Below, one piece after another: positions 54,658 through 63,229 of a DNA stretch of 64,000 nt (positions are counted from its first letter, which is position 1; each line of letters begins with the position of its first letter). This stretch comes from Pseudomonas sp. S30 (GTDB lineage: Bacteria > Pseudomonadota > Gammaproteobacteria > Pseudomonadales > Pseudomonadaceae): the NCBI RefSeq assembly GCF_016518545.1, contig NZ_JACVTO010000004.1, forward strand, positions 62,001 through 126,000, written 5' to 3'. Made by a program: the position numbers and the translations under genes. Under the pieces are notes generated by a model, which was not told where the DNA came from, did not search any database, and was given only the letters and a program-made list of their open reading frames with translations.

Positions 54658-56049
54658 TCATGGCTTTTGCGCTGGCACGTAGCCGGCCGGAGCCATGCCG
54701 ACCAGTTGGCGAGTGATGAAGCCTGCGTCCTGATCGTGGTCTTCCAGAGACTCCTTGCGCACCAGTGCATCGCGCACCAGGTGGGCGCCAAAGAAGCGCA
54801 GCGGCTCTGGCGGCAGCAGTTTCATCTTCTGGTTGACCAGGCCACAGTTGGCCCACTCGTCATTGGCATGGGTGGCCAACGACTTGATGATGCGGCTGGC
54901 GAACACCGTGGTCGCCACGCCGTTGCCGGAGAAGCCGATGCCATAGCTGACGCTCTGGTGCGGATCGAGGTAGCCGAAGTTGGGCAGGCCTTTCATGGCG
55001 CGGTCGATCGGGCCGGTCCAGCTGCTGACCACCGGCACCTCTTCGAGCTGCGGATACAGCCGGCGCAGTTCGGCGGCGACCCGGTCGGCAGCGGGCGAGG
55101 GTTTTTCGTAGAGGTTGCCGATGCGGCCGGCGTAGGCGAACTGGCCCAACGGCTTGCCGAACACCACGCGCCCGTCCGGGGTGTTGCGCCAGTAGTTGAG
55201 CACGGTGCGCGAGTCGGTCATGCACTCTCCGCGGCTGAAACCGATGGCGTCGAGCTTGGCCTTGACCGGGGCCGTGGCGACCATGTCGCTGGACATGATC
55301 GCGATCATCCGGCGCAGTTCGGGGAACTGCGCGCCCCAGGCGTTGAGCGCGAGCACCACGTGGCCTGCCCTCACGCAGCCCCTGGCAGTGTGCACCACGG
55401 GGTTCTTGCCGCGTTCCAGATGGGTGAACGGGGATTTTTCAAAGATCTGCACGCCGAGCTTGAGCGCGACTCGGCGCAGGCCACGGGCGAGCATGGCCGG
55501 CTGCACGGTGGCAGCGTTGGGGTCGAAGATGCCGCCGAGCACTAGCGGCGAACCGACGCGGCTGCGAATGCTCTGGCGGTCGAGCGCCTGGAACGGATTG
55601 ACGTCGAGATTCTCCAGGCCGTCGGTGAGCACCTTCCACGAGTTCATCTGGCGCTGGTTGGTGGCGGTCCACAGCCAGCCGTCCTTGCGGTACTGGGCAT
55701 CGATACCGTGCTCGGCGCAGAAGCTGCCGATCTCGTCGATAGCCGACTCGGCCGCTTCGCAGAGGCGCCGCGCCTCTACATCGCCGCAGATGGTGCGTAC
55801 CGACAGGTACTTGCCCCACCAATTGGTGGCGATACCGCCGTTGCGCCCACTGGCGCCTGAGCCACAGCGGTCGCGCTCGACGATGACGATGGTTTTTTCC
55901 GGGTGCGCCTGCTTGAGGCGGATGGCCGACCACAGGCCAAGGAAACCACCGCCGACGATGCACACGTCGGCTTGAATCGAGTCCTGCAGGGCAGGGGCCA
56001 GTTCACTGTCCAGGTCAAGCGCCTGGGCATACCAGAATCCACGGTACAT
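54658..56049 (-). CDS. FAD-dependent oxidoreductase, PuuB/DadA-like (oxidase 3)
   Basis: The 463-residue DAO-family protein has the FAD loop VCIVGGGFLGLWSAIRL (about 29-45), SGASGRNGG and a C-terminal GIGFSGNGVATTVFASRII. It is related to gamma-glutamylputrescine oxidase and similar enzymes, but is clearly more distant from the other three oxidases of the window, lacking their WGVIPADPFG and CNGLG blocks. AGAGG lies before the Met. It is the first gene of a unit with the hydroxyacid dehydrogenase and the broken aldehyde dehydrogenase, and is divergent from a GlxA-type regulator. Confidence 0.85.
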   Translation of the reverse strand: MYRGFWYAQALDLDSELAPALQDSIQADVCIVGGGFLGLWSAIRLKQAHPEKTIVIVERDRCGSGASGRNGGIATNWWGKYLSVRTICGDVEARRLCEAAESAIDEIGSFCAEHGIDAQYRKDGWLWTATNQRQMNSWKVLTDGLENLDVNPFQALDRQSIRSRVGSPLVLGGIFDPNAATVQPAMLARGLRRVALKLGVQIFEKSPFTHLERGKNPVVHTARGCVRAGHVVLALNAWGAQFPELRRMIAIMSSDMVATAPVKAKLDAIGFSRGECMTDSRTVLNYWRNTPDGRVVFGKPLGQFAYAGRIGNLYEKPSPAADRVAAELRRLYPQLEEVPVVSSWTGPIDRAMKGLPNFGYLDPHQSVSYGIGFSGNGVATTVFASRIIKSLATHANDEWANCGLVNQKMKLLPPEPLRFFGAHLVRDALVRKESLEDHDQDAGFITRQLVGMAPAGYVPAQKP

Positions 56050-56123
56050 GAGGGGGCCTCTGAGCCTATTGATCTTGTGCAGACATCATGCTCAGCGTGG
56101 CCAGGGCGGCGATATTACAGTCA

Positions 56124-56156
56124 TGACAATTGATAGAACGGCACTGTCTTTTGTCA
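56124..56156. promoter_or_regulatory. TGACAA/TTGTCA dyad in the oxidase 3 - GlxA gap
   Basis: TGACAA at 56124-56129 and TTGTCA at 56151-56156 form an inverted repeat with a 21-base centre in the 175-bp divergent gap. GlxA-type AraC regulators often bind spaced half-sites of this kind, so it is a candidate operator. Confidence 0.35.
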
Positions 56157-56224
56157 CGGATTTACTATTTGTCGGGATGCGTGTGATATGAAGGACGCAG
56201 GGCGCGACTTAGAATGGCGCTATT

Positions 56225-57334
56225 GTGAACGTCATGAGGCCAGCGTCCATGGTTGCTCGACAACAAATAGAACAACAAAAAGAACAACAGATCGCACCGG
56301 TCGCAGCCCCTGTCACCTGCGCGCAGGTAAAGCCTGAACTGCGAGTGGGCTTCGTGCTGATGAACCATTTCACGCTGGTGCCGGTAGCAGGGCTGGTGGA
56401 CTCGCTGCGCTTCGCTGCCGACAAGTCGTTCCGCAGCCAGCAGGTATTCTGCCAATGGGACTGGATGACGCTCGACGACCAGCCGATCACCGCGAGCTGC
56501 GGCATGCCCATTTCCCCGACCAAGCCGCTCGACCTGTTCGCCCAGTATGACTACGTCGTGCTGGCCGGTGGCTTGCTGGACGAAACCCGCAACCCGCCGC
56601 ACTGGTTGCTGGATGCACTGCGCAATGTGCATGCGGCGGGCATTCCGATCATCGCCTTGTGTTCCGGGTCGTTCGTGCTCGGCAAGGCTGGGTTGCTCGA
56701 TGGCCGGCGCTGTGCGTTGCATTTCACCTTGCGCGATGAGTTCAAGGAGCGTTTCCCCCAGTCCACGGCGGTGATTGACAAGAGCTACGTGGATGACCGC
56801 GGCATCATCACCTGCCCGGGCGGCACTGCCATCGATCTGGCGGCCAACCTGATCCGCCGCCATTGCGGCGCGGTACGGGCGCAGAAGGGACTGGAGTACC
56901 TGCTGGTGGACGAGCGAGCCGATGAGCCGCAGGACAGGATCAACGATGACAGCGTGTACCAGAACGATCGGGTGCAGCGGGCGATCAGCTTCATGCGCGC
57001 CAACCTGGACGCCTCGATGACCCTCAAGGCAGTCGCTGAAGCGGCGGGTACCCACCCACGGCAATTGCACCGCGAGTTTGTGGCCAATACCCAGGAACCA
57101 CCGGCCAACTACTGGCGCAAGCTGCGCCTGGATCATGCCAGGCGCTTGCTGGTGAACACTAGCCAGAACATTACGACCATCGCCTTGGCGTGCGGTTTTT
57201 CCGACGCTTCGCATTTCATCCTGTGGTTCCGCAAACAGTATGGCGAGACGCCTTACAGTTTTCGCAAGCGTCGCCATGAGGTAGAGCGCCTCGACTGGCA
57301 TAGTGGCAAGGTAGGGCTGGACCCAGAGTTGTAA
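56225..57334 (+). CDS. GlxA-family transcriptional regulator (DJ-1-like + AraC)
   Basis: The 369-residue protein has an N-terminal class I glutamine amidotransferase-like domain (about 38-205) with IIALCSGSFVLGKAG at the nucleophile-elbow position and a C-terminal AraC DNA-binding domain (about 245-345) with ACGFSDASHFILWFRKQYGETP. This layout is found in regulators of carnitine, betaine, sarcosine and arginine breakdown in Pseudomonas (CdhR, GbdR, SouR, ArgR type). It probably activates oxidase 3 and its neighbours. The start may be GTG at 56225, ATG at 56234 or ATG at 56249. Confidence 0.88.
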   Translation: MNVMRPASMVARQQIEQQKEQQIAPVAAPVTCAQVKPELRVGFVLMNHFTLVPVAGLVDSLRFAADKSFRSQQVFCQWDWMTLDDQPITASCGMPISPTKPLDLFAQYDYVVLAGGLLDETRNPPHWLLDALRNVHAAGIPIIALCSGSFVLGKAGLLDGRRCALHFTLRDEFKERFPQSTAVIDKSYVDDRGIITCPGGTAIDLAANLIRRHCGAVRAQKGLEYLLVDERADEPQDRINDDSVYQNDRVQRAISFMRANLDASMTLKAVAEAAGTHPRQLHREFVANTQEPPANYWRKLRLDHARRLLVNTSQNITTIALACGFSDASHFILWFRKQYGETPYSFRKRRHEVERLDWHSGKVGLDPEL

Positions 57335-57425
57335 CTTGCAGGGCGGGTGTGTGGAGTGAATAGGGCGGCGCTGTGTCTCGCGAGGGCTGTGCAGCAGCCC
57401 CGGCGATCTATCATCGAGTCAGCCC

Positions 57426-57776
57426 CTAGAACAGCACGTAGGTCTTTCGCAGGGTTTCGCGGATATCCCACACTCCCTCGCAGTTTTCCGGGAACAACAC
57501 CGCATCGCCGGCGCGCAGCTCAACCGGCTCACCGCCGTCAGGGGTGAAGGTGCACCAGCCGCTGACGATATGGCTGAACTCACGGTTTTTCAGATAGCGG
57601 CGGAACACGCCTGGGCTGCTTTCCCAGATACCGATGCTGGCGCCGCTGGCCTGGTCGGTCTGCGTCTGGGCTGTGGCGGCTTGGGCGATGAGTTCGCCGA
57701 TGGGCAGGCGGGCCGGGATGGGCGTGCTCAGCGGCGAGGCGGGGGCATTGCGGACAACGGTAAGGACTTGGTTCAT
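57426..57776 (-). CDS. Cupin domain protein (DUF861 type)
   Basis: The 116-residue single-domain cupin has FSHIVSGWCTFTPDGGEPVELRAGDAV and FPENCEGVWDI, the two cupin motifs of the (S)-ureidoglycine/DUF861-type group, with few metal-binding His residues. AAGG lies eight bases before the Met, and the MFS carrier 3 gene ends 12 bases upstream, so they share a transcript. Function unknown; small cupins near amine oxidases may bind or sense a product. Confidence 0.8.
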   Translation of the reverse strand: MNQVLTVVRNAPASPLSTPIPARLPIGELIAQAATAQTQTDQASGASIGIWESSPGVFRRYLKNREFSHIVSGWCTFTPDGGEPVELRAGDAVLFPENCEGVWDIRETLRKTYVLF

Positions 57777-57788
57777 GAAATGACACCT

Positions 57789-59168
57789 TCAGGCTTTGCG
57801 AGCTACAGGGTTGGCAGTGGTGGCGCTGGCACCGACCGCACGACCCAGGGCAGCAGCCTGCTGCAGGTCGAGCTTGCCGGTTTCGGGCGCCAGCCACCAG
57901 GAAATCAGCGCGCCGAACAGCGACACCAGCGCAGCGGCGAACATGGTGTTGGCCACGCCATAAGAGGCCAGGGAGATCGGGACCAGGTAAGTACCTATCG
58001 CCGCGCCGATACGGGACAGCGAGGTGGCCAGGCCAACGGCAGAAGCACGAATTTCGGTGGGGAACAGTTCGTTGGGGTACACGTACTCCAGCACCTGGGC
58101 GCCGCCGATGAGCACTGCATAGGCACCGAACAGCACCAGTACGGTAGTGGGCGAGGCGTCTGGAAACACTCCCAGCATCACCAGGGACATGCCCGACCAG
58201 AGGAAGCTGTGGATCAACATCTTGCGTCGGCCCAGGCGGTTGATCAGTTTAGTGGCAAGCAGGCAGCCGAGGGTGAACAGCAAGGTGATCGCGATTGAGC
58301 CATACGCAGCCCAATCCCCGGTCAGTCGCAGCGCTTGCAAGACTTTGGGGGCAAACGAGTAGATTGCGAACAGTGGCACAATCGCGCAGGTCCAGAACAG
58401 GGTGACGAAGGCCATGCGCCTGCCGTAGCCGGAGTGGAAAAGCGACCATACCGACATCGGTTTGTCGGCCGTCTGTTCTGGTAGGTCGGCAATGGAGTAG
58501 TCGGGGCCATAGACTTTCTTGATCACCGCGTCGGCCTCGTCGCTGCGGCCTTTGCTCAGCAGCCAACGGGGCGATTCCGGCGTGCCATTGCGGGCTATCA
58601 GGAACAGCGCGCCCGGTACGAGGGCGCTGGCCAGTACATAGCGCCAACCGTCTTCACCGCCCACGCGCAGCAGCAACTCGCCGACCATGTAGGCCACGGC
58701 GGCACCGGCAAACCACATCAACACCATCGCTGCCAGCAACGGCCCACGCTGCTTGCGTGGCAGGAATTCGGCCAGCAACGAAGTGGCAATCGGGTAGTCG
58801 GCACCGACCGCGATACCGATCAGCAGGCGCCAGGCGAAGAGTGCCCAGGCGGACTCGACCCAGAACTGTGCTACCGAAAAGCCGACGATAGCGATCAGGT
58901 CGATCAGGTACAAAACCTTGCGCCCGTACTTGTCGGTGAACCAGCCGCCGAGAAACCCACCGAGGAATACCCCGATCAAAGCAGAGGCGGCAATCAACCC
59001 TTCCCAGAACGCGGACAGTTGCAAGGCGTTGGTGATCTGCAGCATGGCGACGCCAATGATGCTCAGCACATAGCCATCCAGAAATGGCCCACCGGCGGAG
59101 TAAACGGTCAGCTTGCGGTGGAAGGCATTGAGCGGGGCATCTTCGACAGAGCGTTTGGACGTGGTCAT
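57789..59168 (-). CDS. MFS transporter, sugar-porter-like (copy 3)
   Basis: The 459-residue twelve-helix carrier shares GGWFTDKYGRK, DYPIATSLLAEFLP, TPESPRWLLSKGR and YPNELFPTEIRAS with the carriers at 36378 and 43347. The Met at 59168 has AAGGTGAG about five bases upstream and is preferred to a GTG three codons earlier. It is followed by the cupin gene. Its place near oxidases 3 and 4 repeats the carrier-plus-oxidase pattern. Confidence 0.86.
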   Translation of the reverse strand: MTTSKRSVEDAPLNAFHRKLTVYSAGGPFLDGYVLSIIGVAMLQITNALQLSAFWEGLIAASALIGVFLGGFLGGWFTDKYGRKVLYLIDLIAIVGFSVAQFWVESAWALFAWRLLIGIAVGADYPIATSLLAEFLPRKQRGPLLAAMVLMWFAGAAVAYMVGELLLRVGGEDGWRYVLASALVPGALFLIARNGTPESPRWLLSKGRSDEADAVIKKVYGPDYSIADLPEQTADKPMSVWSLFHSGYGRRMAFVTLFWTCAIVPLFAIYSFAPKVLQALRLTGDWAAYGSIAITLLFTLGCLLATKLINRLGRRKMLIHSFLWSGMSLVMLGVFPDASPTTVLVLFGAYAVLIGGAQVLEYVYPNELFPTEIRASAVGLATSLSRIGAAIGTYLVPISLASYGVANTMFAAALVSLFGALISWWLAPETGKLDLQQAAALGRAVGASATTANPVARKA

Positions 59169-59632
59169 TGAACTCACCTTTTGTTGTTATTGATGCGTCA
59201 GCGCCGCGGCACTATGACACCGCGGATAGCGGGCTCCATATAACGGCGGGGACGAGTCATGGGATGAGCGGGCAGGCTGCGCCGCGGGCTTATGCAAGTT
59301 GTCCGCGAGGTGCTGGAGGGGGACGGCTTTTCCATCGTGGCCTGGCAGGCGGAAGTGTTTTTGCCTTGCTGGCCCGTGATGTGGAGTAGAGACTTTGCGC
59401 AGTAAAAACGAGAACCCGGAATCCATTCATTTCCCGTCCCCATTGCGATCTCTCGACGGCGACACCTGTGACGTAGTGGTGGCCGGCGCAGTTGGTTTCA
59501 CCGCGACGATGCGGACACCCTCCGCGTAATGGATGACGAGATCGACGACATACTCGCCAAAGCCAGCCGACTGTCTCTCACAGGGGCGGACCGCTTCGCG
59601 ACGGAGCCGCGACGGGGTCGCGGCAGGTGAGT
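59169..59632. other. Gap with possible gene debris
   Basis: This 464-bp stretch has no supported intact gene. On the minus strand around 59460-59600 a frame reads FGEYVVDLVIHYAEGVRIV and then AVKP, which resembles the nuclease core of TnsA-type transposition proteins. It has no start site and no extension, so it may be a relic or chance. Confidence 0.35.
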
Positions 59633-60415
59633 CTATCGACCAGCCAGGTCGGAGCGCGTCAACAGCGCATCCAGCACCACTTCGCACGCCGCCCCCCACG
59701 TGGCGCTCACCGGCTGGTGCATCAGCACCGCCAATCCATCGGCAGTGAAGGTGCCTGGAGTCGCGATAGCTTGCCCCAGGGCCTTGAGCGTATCGCCTGG
59801 CTGTCGTTCGGCACTGGTCACGCAGTCCTGCAGGTTGCCCAGCACCAATGCGCGTGCCTCGGCGGCCGGCAGGCCCTTGTCAATCAACCATTGCTGCAGA
59901 TCGTGCAACAGGAAGTAGAACCAGCCATTCATGCACGCCGCCACCGTAGCCAGTTCGAACTCGGGTTCACCCTGCAGCATCACCAGTTTGCCCAAGGGCC
60001 CCAGCGTCTGGGTGGTGAGTGCATCCGGCGGGCATACCACCACCGTCGTCTGGTTGTACTGTGCGGCGTACGAGAGCATCGCCCGTACACATAAGGCGCC
60101 GGGGAAGGCCGTTTGCAGCTGTGCGAGGCTGACCCCGGCGGCCAGCGATACCAGGCGCTGGTCCGGACGCAGGCGCACTTCACTGGCCAGTTCACCCAAC
60201 GACTGCGGGCGTACGCCGAGGATCACCAACTCGGCACGGTCAATCACCTCCTGGTTGCTGGCCGCAACCTGGCAGCCGTGCGCCTGGGCCAGCGCGGCAG
60301 CCCGTTGCGCATTGCGCGGTGATAGCAGGATCGGGCCATCGAAACCGCTGTGGCGCAGGCCGATGACCACCTTTTCGCTCAGCTCGCCCACCCCGAGAAT
60401 ACCCAGGCTATGCAT
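59633..60415 (-). CDS. ProC-like reductase (pyrroline-carboxylate reductase family)
   Basis: The 260-residue protein has an N-terminal Rossmann fold (LGILGVGELSEKVV), ILGVRPQSL and a C-terminal helical dimer domain. The family signature loop near the C-terminus reads TPGTFTADGL instead of the usual PGGTT-AGL, so the substrate site is changed. True ProC makes proline; this divergent copy in a catabolic set may reduce a cyclic imine such as pyrroline-2-carboxylate made by an oxidase or by the racemase-family protein. AAGGAGG lies before the Met and the oxidase 4 gene ends 12 bases upstream. Confidence 0.8.
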   Translation of the reverse strand: MHSLGILGVGELSEKVVIGLRHSGFDGPILLSPRNAQRAAALAQAHGCQVAASNQEVIDRAELVILGVRPQSLGELASEVRLRPDQRLVSLAAGVSLAQLQTAFPGALCVRAMLSYAAQYNQTTVVVCPPDALTTQTLGPLGKLVMLQGEPEFELATVAACMNGWFYFLLHDLQQWLIDKGLPAAEARALVLGNLQDCVTSAERQPGDTLKALGQAIATPGTFTADGLAVLMHQPVSATWGAACEVVLDALLTRSDLAGR

Positions 60416-60427
60416 GATGCCTCCTTG

Positions 60428-61747
60428 TCAGCTTTCCAGGCCCGCGCGGCGCTGGCCCAGGTGCAGGTTGAGATTGACGCCCACGCTGAGCAACGGCTCC
60501 GGCGGGTTGCGGTTGGGGCCGGCGGAGCCTAGCAGGAAGTCGATGAGCTCGTCGCGTTGGCCGCTCAGCCAGTCGGCCAGCAGGGTGCCGGTGGCGGTGC
60601 CGCGGGTAATGCCCAGGCCGTTGCAGCACAGCGCTGCATGAATGCTGGGCGCGAGGGTGCCGAAGTACGACAGGTGGTTGCGCGACAGGCACATCGAGCC
60701 GCCCCAGGTGTAGTCGAACGGCAGGCCCGAGAGCATCGGGAAGCGCCGCTCGAACGAGTCACGATGCTGGCGTCCGGCGCGGGCGATATGGCGTGGGTTG
60801 GCGCGGCCGTCGGCGTTGAAGCTGAAGCTGTTGCGCACCAGCAGGCGTTGGTCCGGGGTACGGCGCAGGGTGCTGCCGAACGGGTCGGCGGGGATGATTC
60901 CCCAGTTGGCCTTGCCGCCCAGCCGGGCCTGTTCTTCCTCGGTCAGCGGGCGGGTCAGGCTGGCGTAGGTGAAGATCGGCAGCAGGCGGCCGGGCAGGAA
61001 ACCGAAGTGCGAGGCGAAGGCGTTGTTGGTCAGCAGCAGCTGATCGCCGATGATTTCGCCATTGGCGTGCTTGAGGGTGATGCGCCGGCCCTGCTCGATA
61101 AGGGTGATGGTGGTACGTTCATGCAGGGTGACGTTGGCCGGCAGGCTTTCGGCGAGGCCCTTGGCCAGGGCGGCCGGCTGCAGCAATTGCGTGCCTGGTG
61201 TGTAGAGCGCTTTGCGGTAGAACCCGGTGCCGAAGTGCTCCGGGAGGTCGCGGGCATCGATCATCTGGTAGGCCTGGCCGAGCTTTTCCAGGCCGCTGCG
61301 GTAAGCTTCTAGCACCGCCAGGCCCTTGGCCTCGACCGCTGCCTGGTACTTGCCGTCCGGGCGGATCTGGCAGTCGATGCCGTGCTGGTTGATCAGCCCA
61401 CGCAAGATCGACTGCGCACGCAGGTTGAGCTTGAGGTTCATGCGCGCGGTGGGCAGGTCGCCGATGTAGTCGGCGGCACCGATGTCATGGGGCAGGTCTA
61501 TGGCAAAGCCGGAGTTGCGCCCCGAGGCACCGAAACCGACCTCCTGGGCCTCGACCAGAATCACTTCGTCATCAGGGTGGTGCAGCGCCAGCTGCCGCGC
61601 GGCAGCCAGGCCGGTGAAGCCCGCGCCGAGCACCACCCAGCGCGCCTCGCTCCGCCCCCGGTGCGCGGCGCGGGGCTGGCGCTGGGCGCTGAGGTGGAAC
61701 CAGCCGCAGCCGTTATCGTCTGCCGGGGTAGAGGTATTTCTGTACAT
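60428..61747 (-). CDS. FAD-dependent amine/amino-acid oxidoreductase (copy 4)
   Basis: The 439-residue DAO-family flavoprotein has the same length as the oxidase at 41891 and the same blocks: VVLGAGFTGLAAARQLAL, ASGRNSGFAIDLPHDIG, DGKYQAA, FYRKALYTPGTQLLQPAAL, WGIIPADPFGSTLRRT and CNGLGITRGTATG. No signal peptide is present. It is followed by the ProC-like reductase gene, so the pair may turn an amine into an imine and then reduce or recycle it. No clear ribosome site precedes the Met at 61747. Confidence 0.83.
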   Translation of the reverse strand: MYRNTSTPADDNGCGWFHLSAQRQPRAAHRGRSEARWVVLGAGFTGLAAARQLALHHPDDEVILVEAQEVGFGASGRNSGFAIDLPHDIGAADYIGDLPTARMNLKLNLRAQSILRGLINQHGIDCQIRPDGKYQAAVEAKGLAVLEAYRSGLEKLGQAYQMIDARDLPEHFGTGFYRKALYTPGTQLLQPAALAKGLAESLPANVTLHERTTITLIEQGRRITLKHANGEIIGDQLLLTNNAFASHFGFLPGRLLPIFTYASLTRPLTEEEQARLGGKANWGIIPADPFGSTLRRTPDQRLLVRNSFSFNADGRANPRHIARAGRQHRDSFERRFPMLSGLPFDYTWGGSMCLSRNHLSYFGTLAPSIHAALCCNGLGITRGTATGTLLADWLSGQRDELIDFLLGSAGPNRNPPEPLLSVGVNLNLHLGQRRAGLES

Positions 61748-62116
61748 GGGATTTTATCCGTCTTGTTTGCTCCACTATGGCATTGGCACAAGAGGGTGGA
61801 TGTAACGAGCCGGACGACTAATCGAAGCTCTTGTCTCGCCGATGGAAAGCAGACCTCTACCCCGTTGACTCGGACACTTTCGAGTGAGCGCCCACTGAAC
61901 TGGGCGAGTGTTCATGTCCAAGCGTAAAAAACTTCAGCCTGAATTCGACCCGCAAGCCATGGAACGGGTTCGTCGCTCCGGGGGCGAACTGTCGATGGGT
62001 GGCCTTGGAGATGGGTGTTGCTGCCAGCGGTTTGTGAATCGCAACACGCTGATCTGCAGCATGGGTGCAGTCTTAGGGGTCTGTGCGCGCAAGAATTGAA
62101 ATAGCCAACTGGGCGT
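61748..62116. other. Gap upstream of oxidase 4
   Basis: This 369-bp gap should hold the promoter of oxidase 4. It also contains a short plus-strand frame listed separately as a possible transposase remnant. No terminator was recognised for the monooxygenase pair that ends at 62117. Confidence 0.4.
61914..62099 (+). pseudogene. Possible remnant of an IS3-type transposase OrfA
   Basis: A 61-codon frame begins MSKRKKLQPEFDPQAMERV, which looks like the helix-turn-helix start of IS3-family OrfA proteins (usually MSKRKRYSPEFK and so on). The similarity stops after about 25 residues and the rest is Cys-rich and unfamiliar. No inverted repeats or OrfB are seen. It may be a relic, or a chance small ORF. 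Confidence 0.3.
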
Positions 62117-63229
62117 TTATCCACCCAATTGCCGCAGTTGCGGCAACAGCTCGCTACCCAGGTGAACGGCTTCCTCCAGATGCGGAAAACCGGACAGGAT
62201 GAAGCAGTCCACTCCCAGCCGGTGATACTCCTCGATCCGCTCCACCACCTGCTGGTAGCTCCCCACAAGTGCCGTGCCCGCGCCACCGCGCACCAGGCCG
62301 ACCCCGGCCCACAAGTTGGCCGATACCTCCAGCTCCCGAGCGCGCCGTCCCCGTCCCTTGACCAGTCCGGTCTGCCGTGATTGCCCCACGGACTCGTAGC
62401 TAGCCAACTGTGACTGCGCCCGATCGATAGCGTCCTTGGGAATCTCGTCGAGCAACCGCTCGACATGGCTCCACGCCGCGTCATCGCTTGCAGCCGCGAA
62501 CACATGCACTCGCAGGCCAAAACGCAGGGTACGCCCGTGCGCAGCCGCCAGCTCGCGCATGCGCTGGATCCGCTCAGCGATCATCGCTGGCGGCTCGCAC
62601 CACATCAGGCAGGTCTGCGCATGAGCAGCCCCCACCTGTTCGGCAGCGCTGGACGCCCCACCGAAATAGATGGCCGGCATCCGCGCCCGCGGGTCGATGG
62701 GCGTGTCGCCGGCGCAGCGGTAGTAACGCCCGGGATGGAACTGGTGACGTCCGGACCATACCGCCTGAAACACCTGGAGAAACTCTGCGGTGCGCGCGTA
62801 GCGCTCGTCATGCTCCAGGTAGTCACCCAGCGAACGCTGCTCGAAGCGGCTGGAACCGCTGACCACATGCAGGTCGAGGCGGTTGTCGCTGAGCAGTTGA
62901 AGGGTCGCTGCGCGCTGGGCGCTCCAGGCCGGAAGCTCCAGGCCGGGGCGCAGGGTCAGGAGGAAACGCAGCCGGCGCACTTCCTGGGCCAGCACCGCGG
63001 TGATCAGCCAGGGGTCTTCGAAACCGCTGGCCGTGGGCACCATGATGCCGTCGAAGCCCGACAGTTCGGCGGCGCGCACGATCTGCCGCAAATAGTCGAG
63101 GTTCGGCTCACGCTCGCCGTGCTGGAACAGGCCGACCTTGGGCAGGCCGCTGCTGGTCAGGTGATGGCCGTCGCCATTGGTGGGCAGGAACCAGTTCAGT
63201 TCCAGGGAGTGACGCGTTTCACCGGCCAT
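62117..63229 (-). CDS. FMNH2-dependent luciferase-like monooxygenase (SsuD-like) 1
   Basis: The 370-residue TIM-barrel protein follows alkanesulfonate monooxygenase SsuD along its length: LNWFLPTNGDGHHL at the start, LRFLLTLRPG, LHVVSG, PAIYFGGASSAAE, LMWCEPP, LWAGVGLVRGGAGTALVG and ILSGFPHLEEAV at the end. The position of SsuD Cys54 is Phe here (SGFEDPW). It would oxidise a sulfonate or related compound with FMNH2 from a separate reductase. It overlaps the upstream monooxygenase gene by 11 bases, with GAGGAG eight bases before its Met. Confidence 0.87.
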   Translation of the reverse strand: MAGETRHSLELNWFLPTNGDGHHLTSSGLPKVGLFQHGEREPNLDYLRQIVRAAELSGFDGIMVPTASGFEDPWLITAVLAQEVRRLRFLLTLRPGLELPAWSAQRAATLQLLSDNRLDLHVVSGSSRFEQRSLGDYLEHDERYARTAEFLQVFQAVWSGRHQFHPGRYYRCAGDTPIDPRARMPAIYFGGASSAAEQVGAAHAQTCLMWCEPPAMIAERIQRMRELAAAHGRTLRFGLRVHVFAAASDDAAWSHVERLLDEIPKDAIDRAQSQLASYESVGQSRQTGLVKGRGRRARELEVSANLWAGVGLVRGGAGTALVGSYQQVVERIEEYHRLGVDCFILSGFPHLEEAVHLGSELLPQLRQLGG

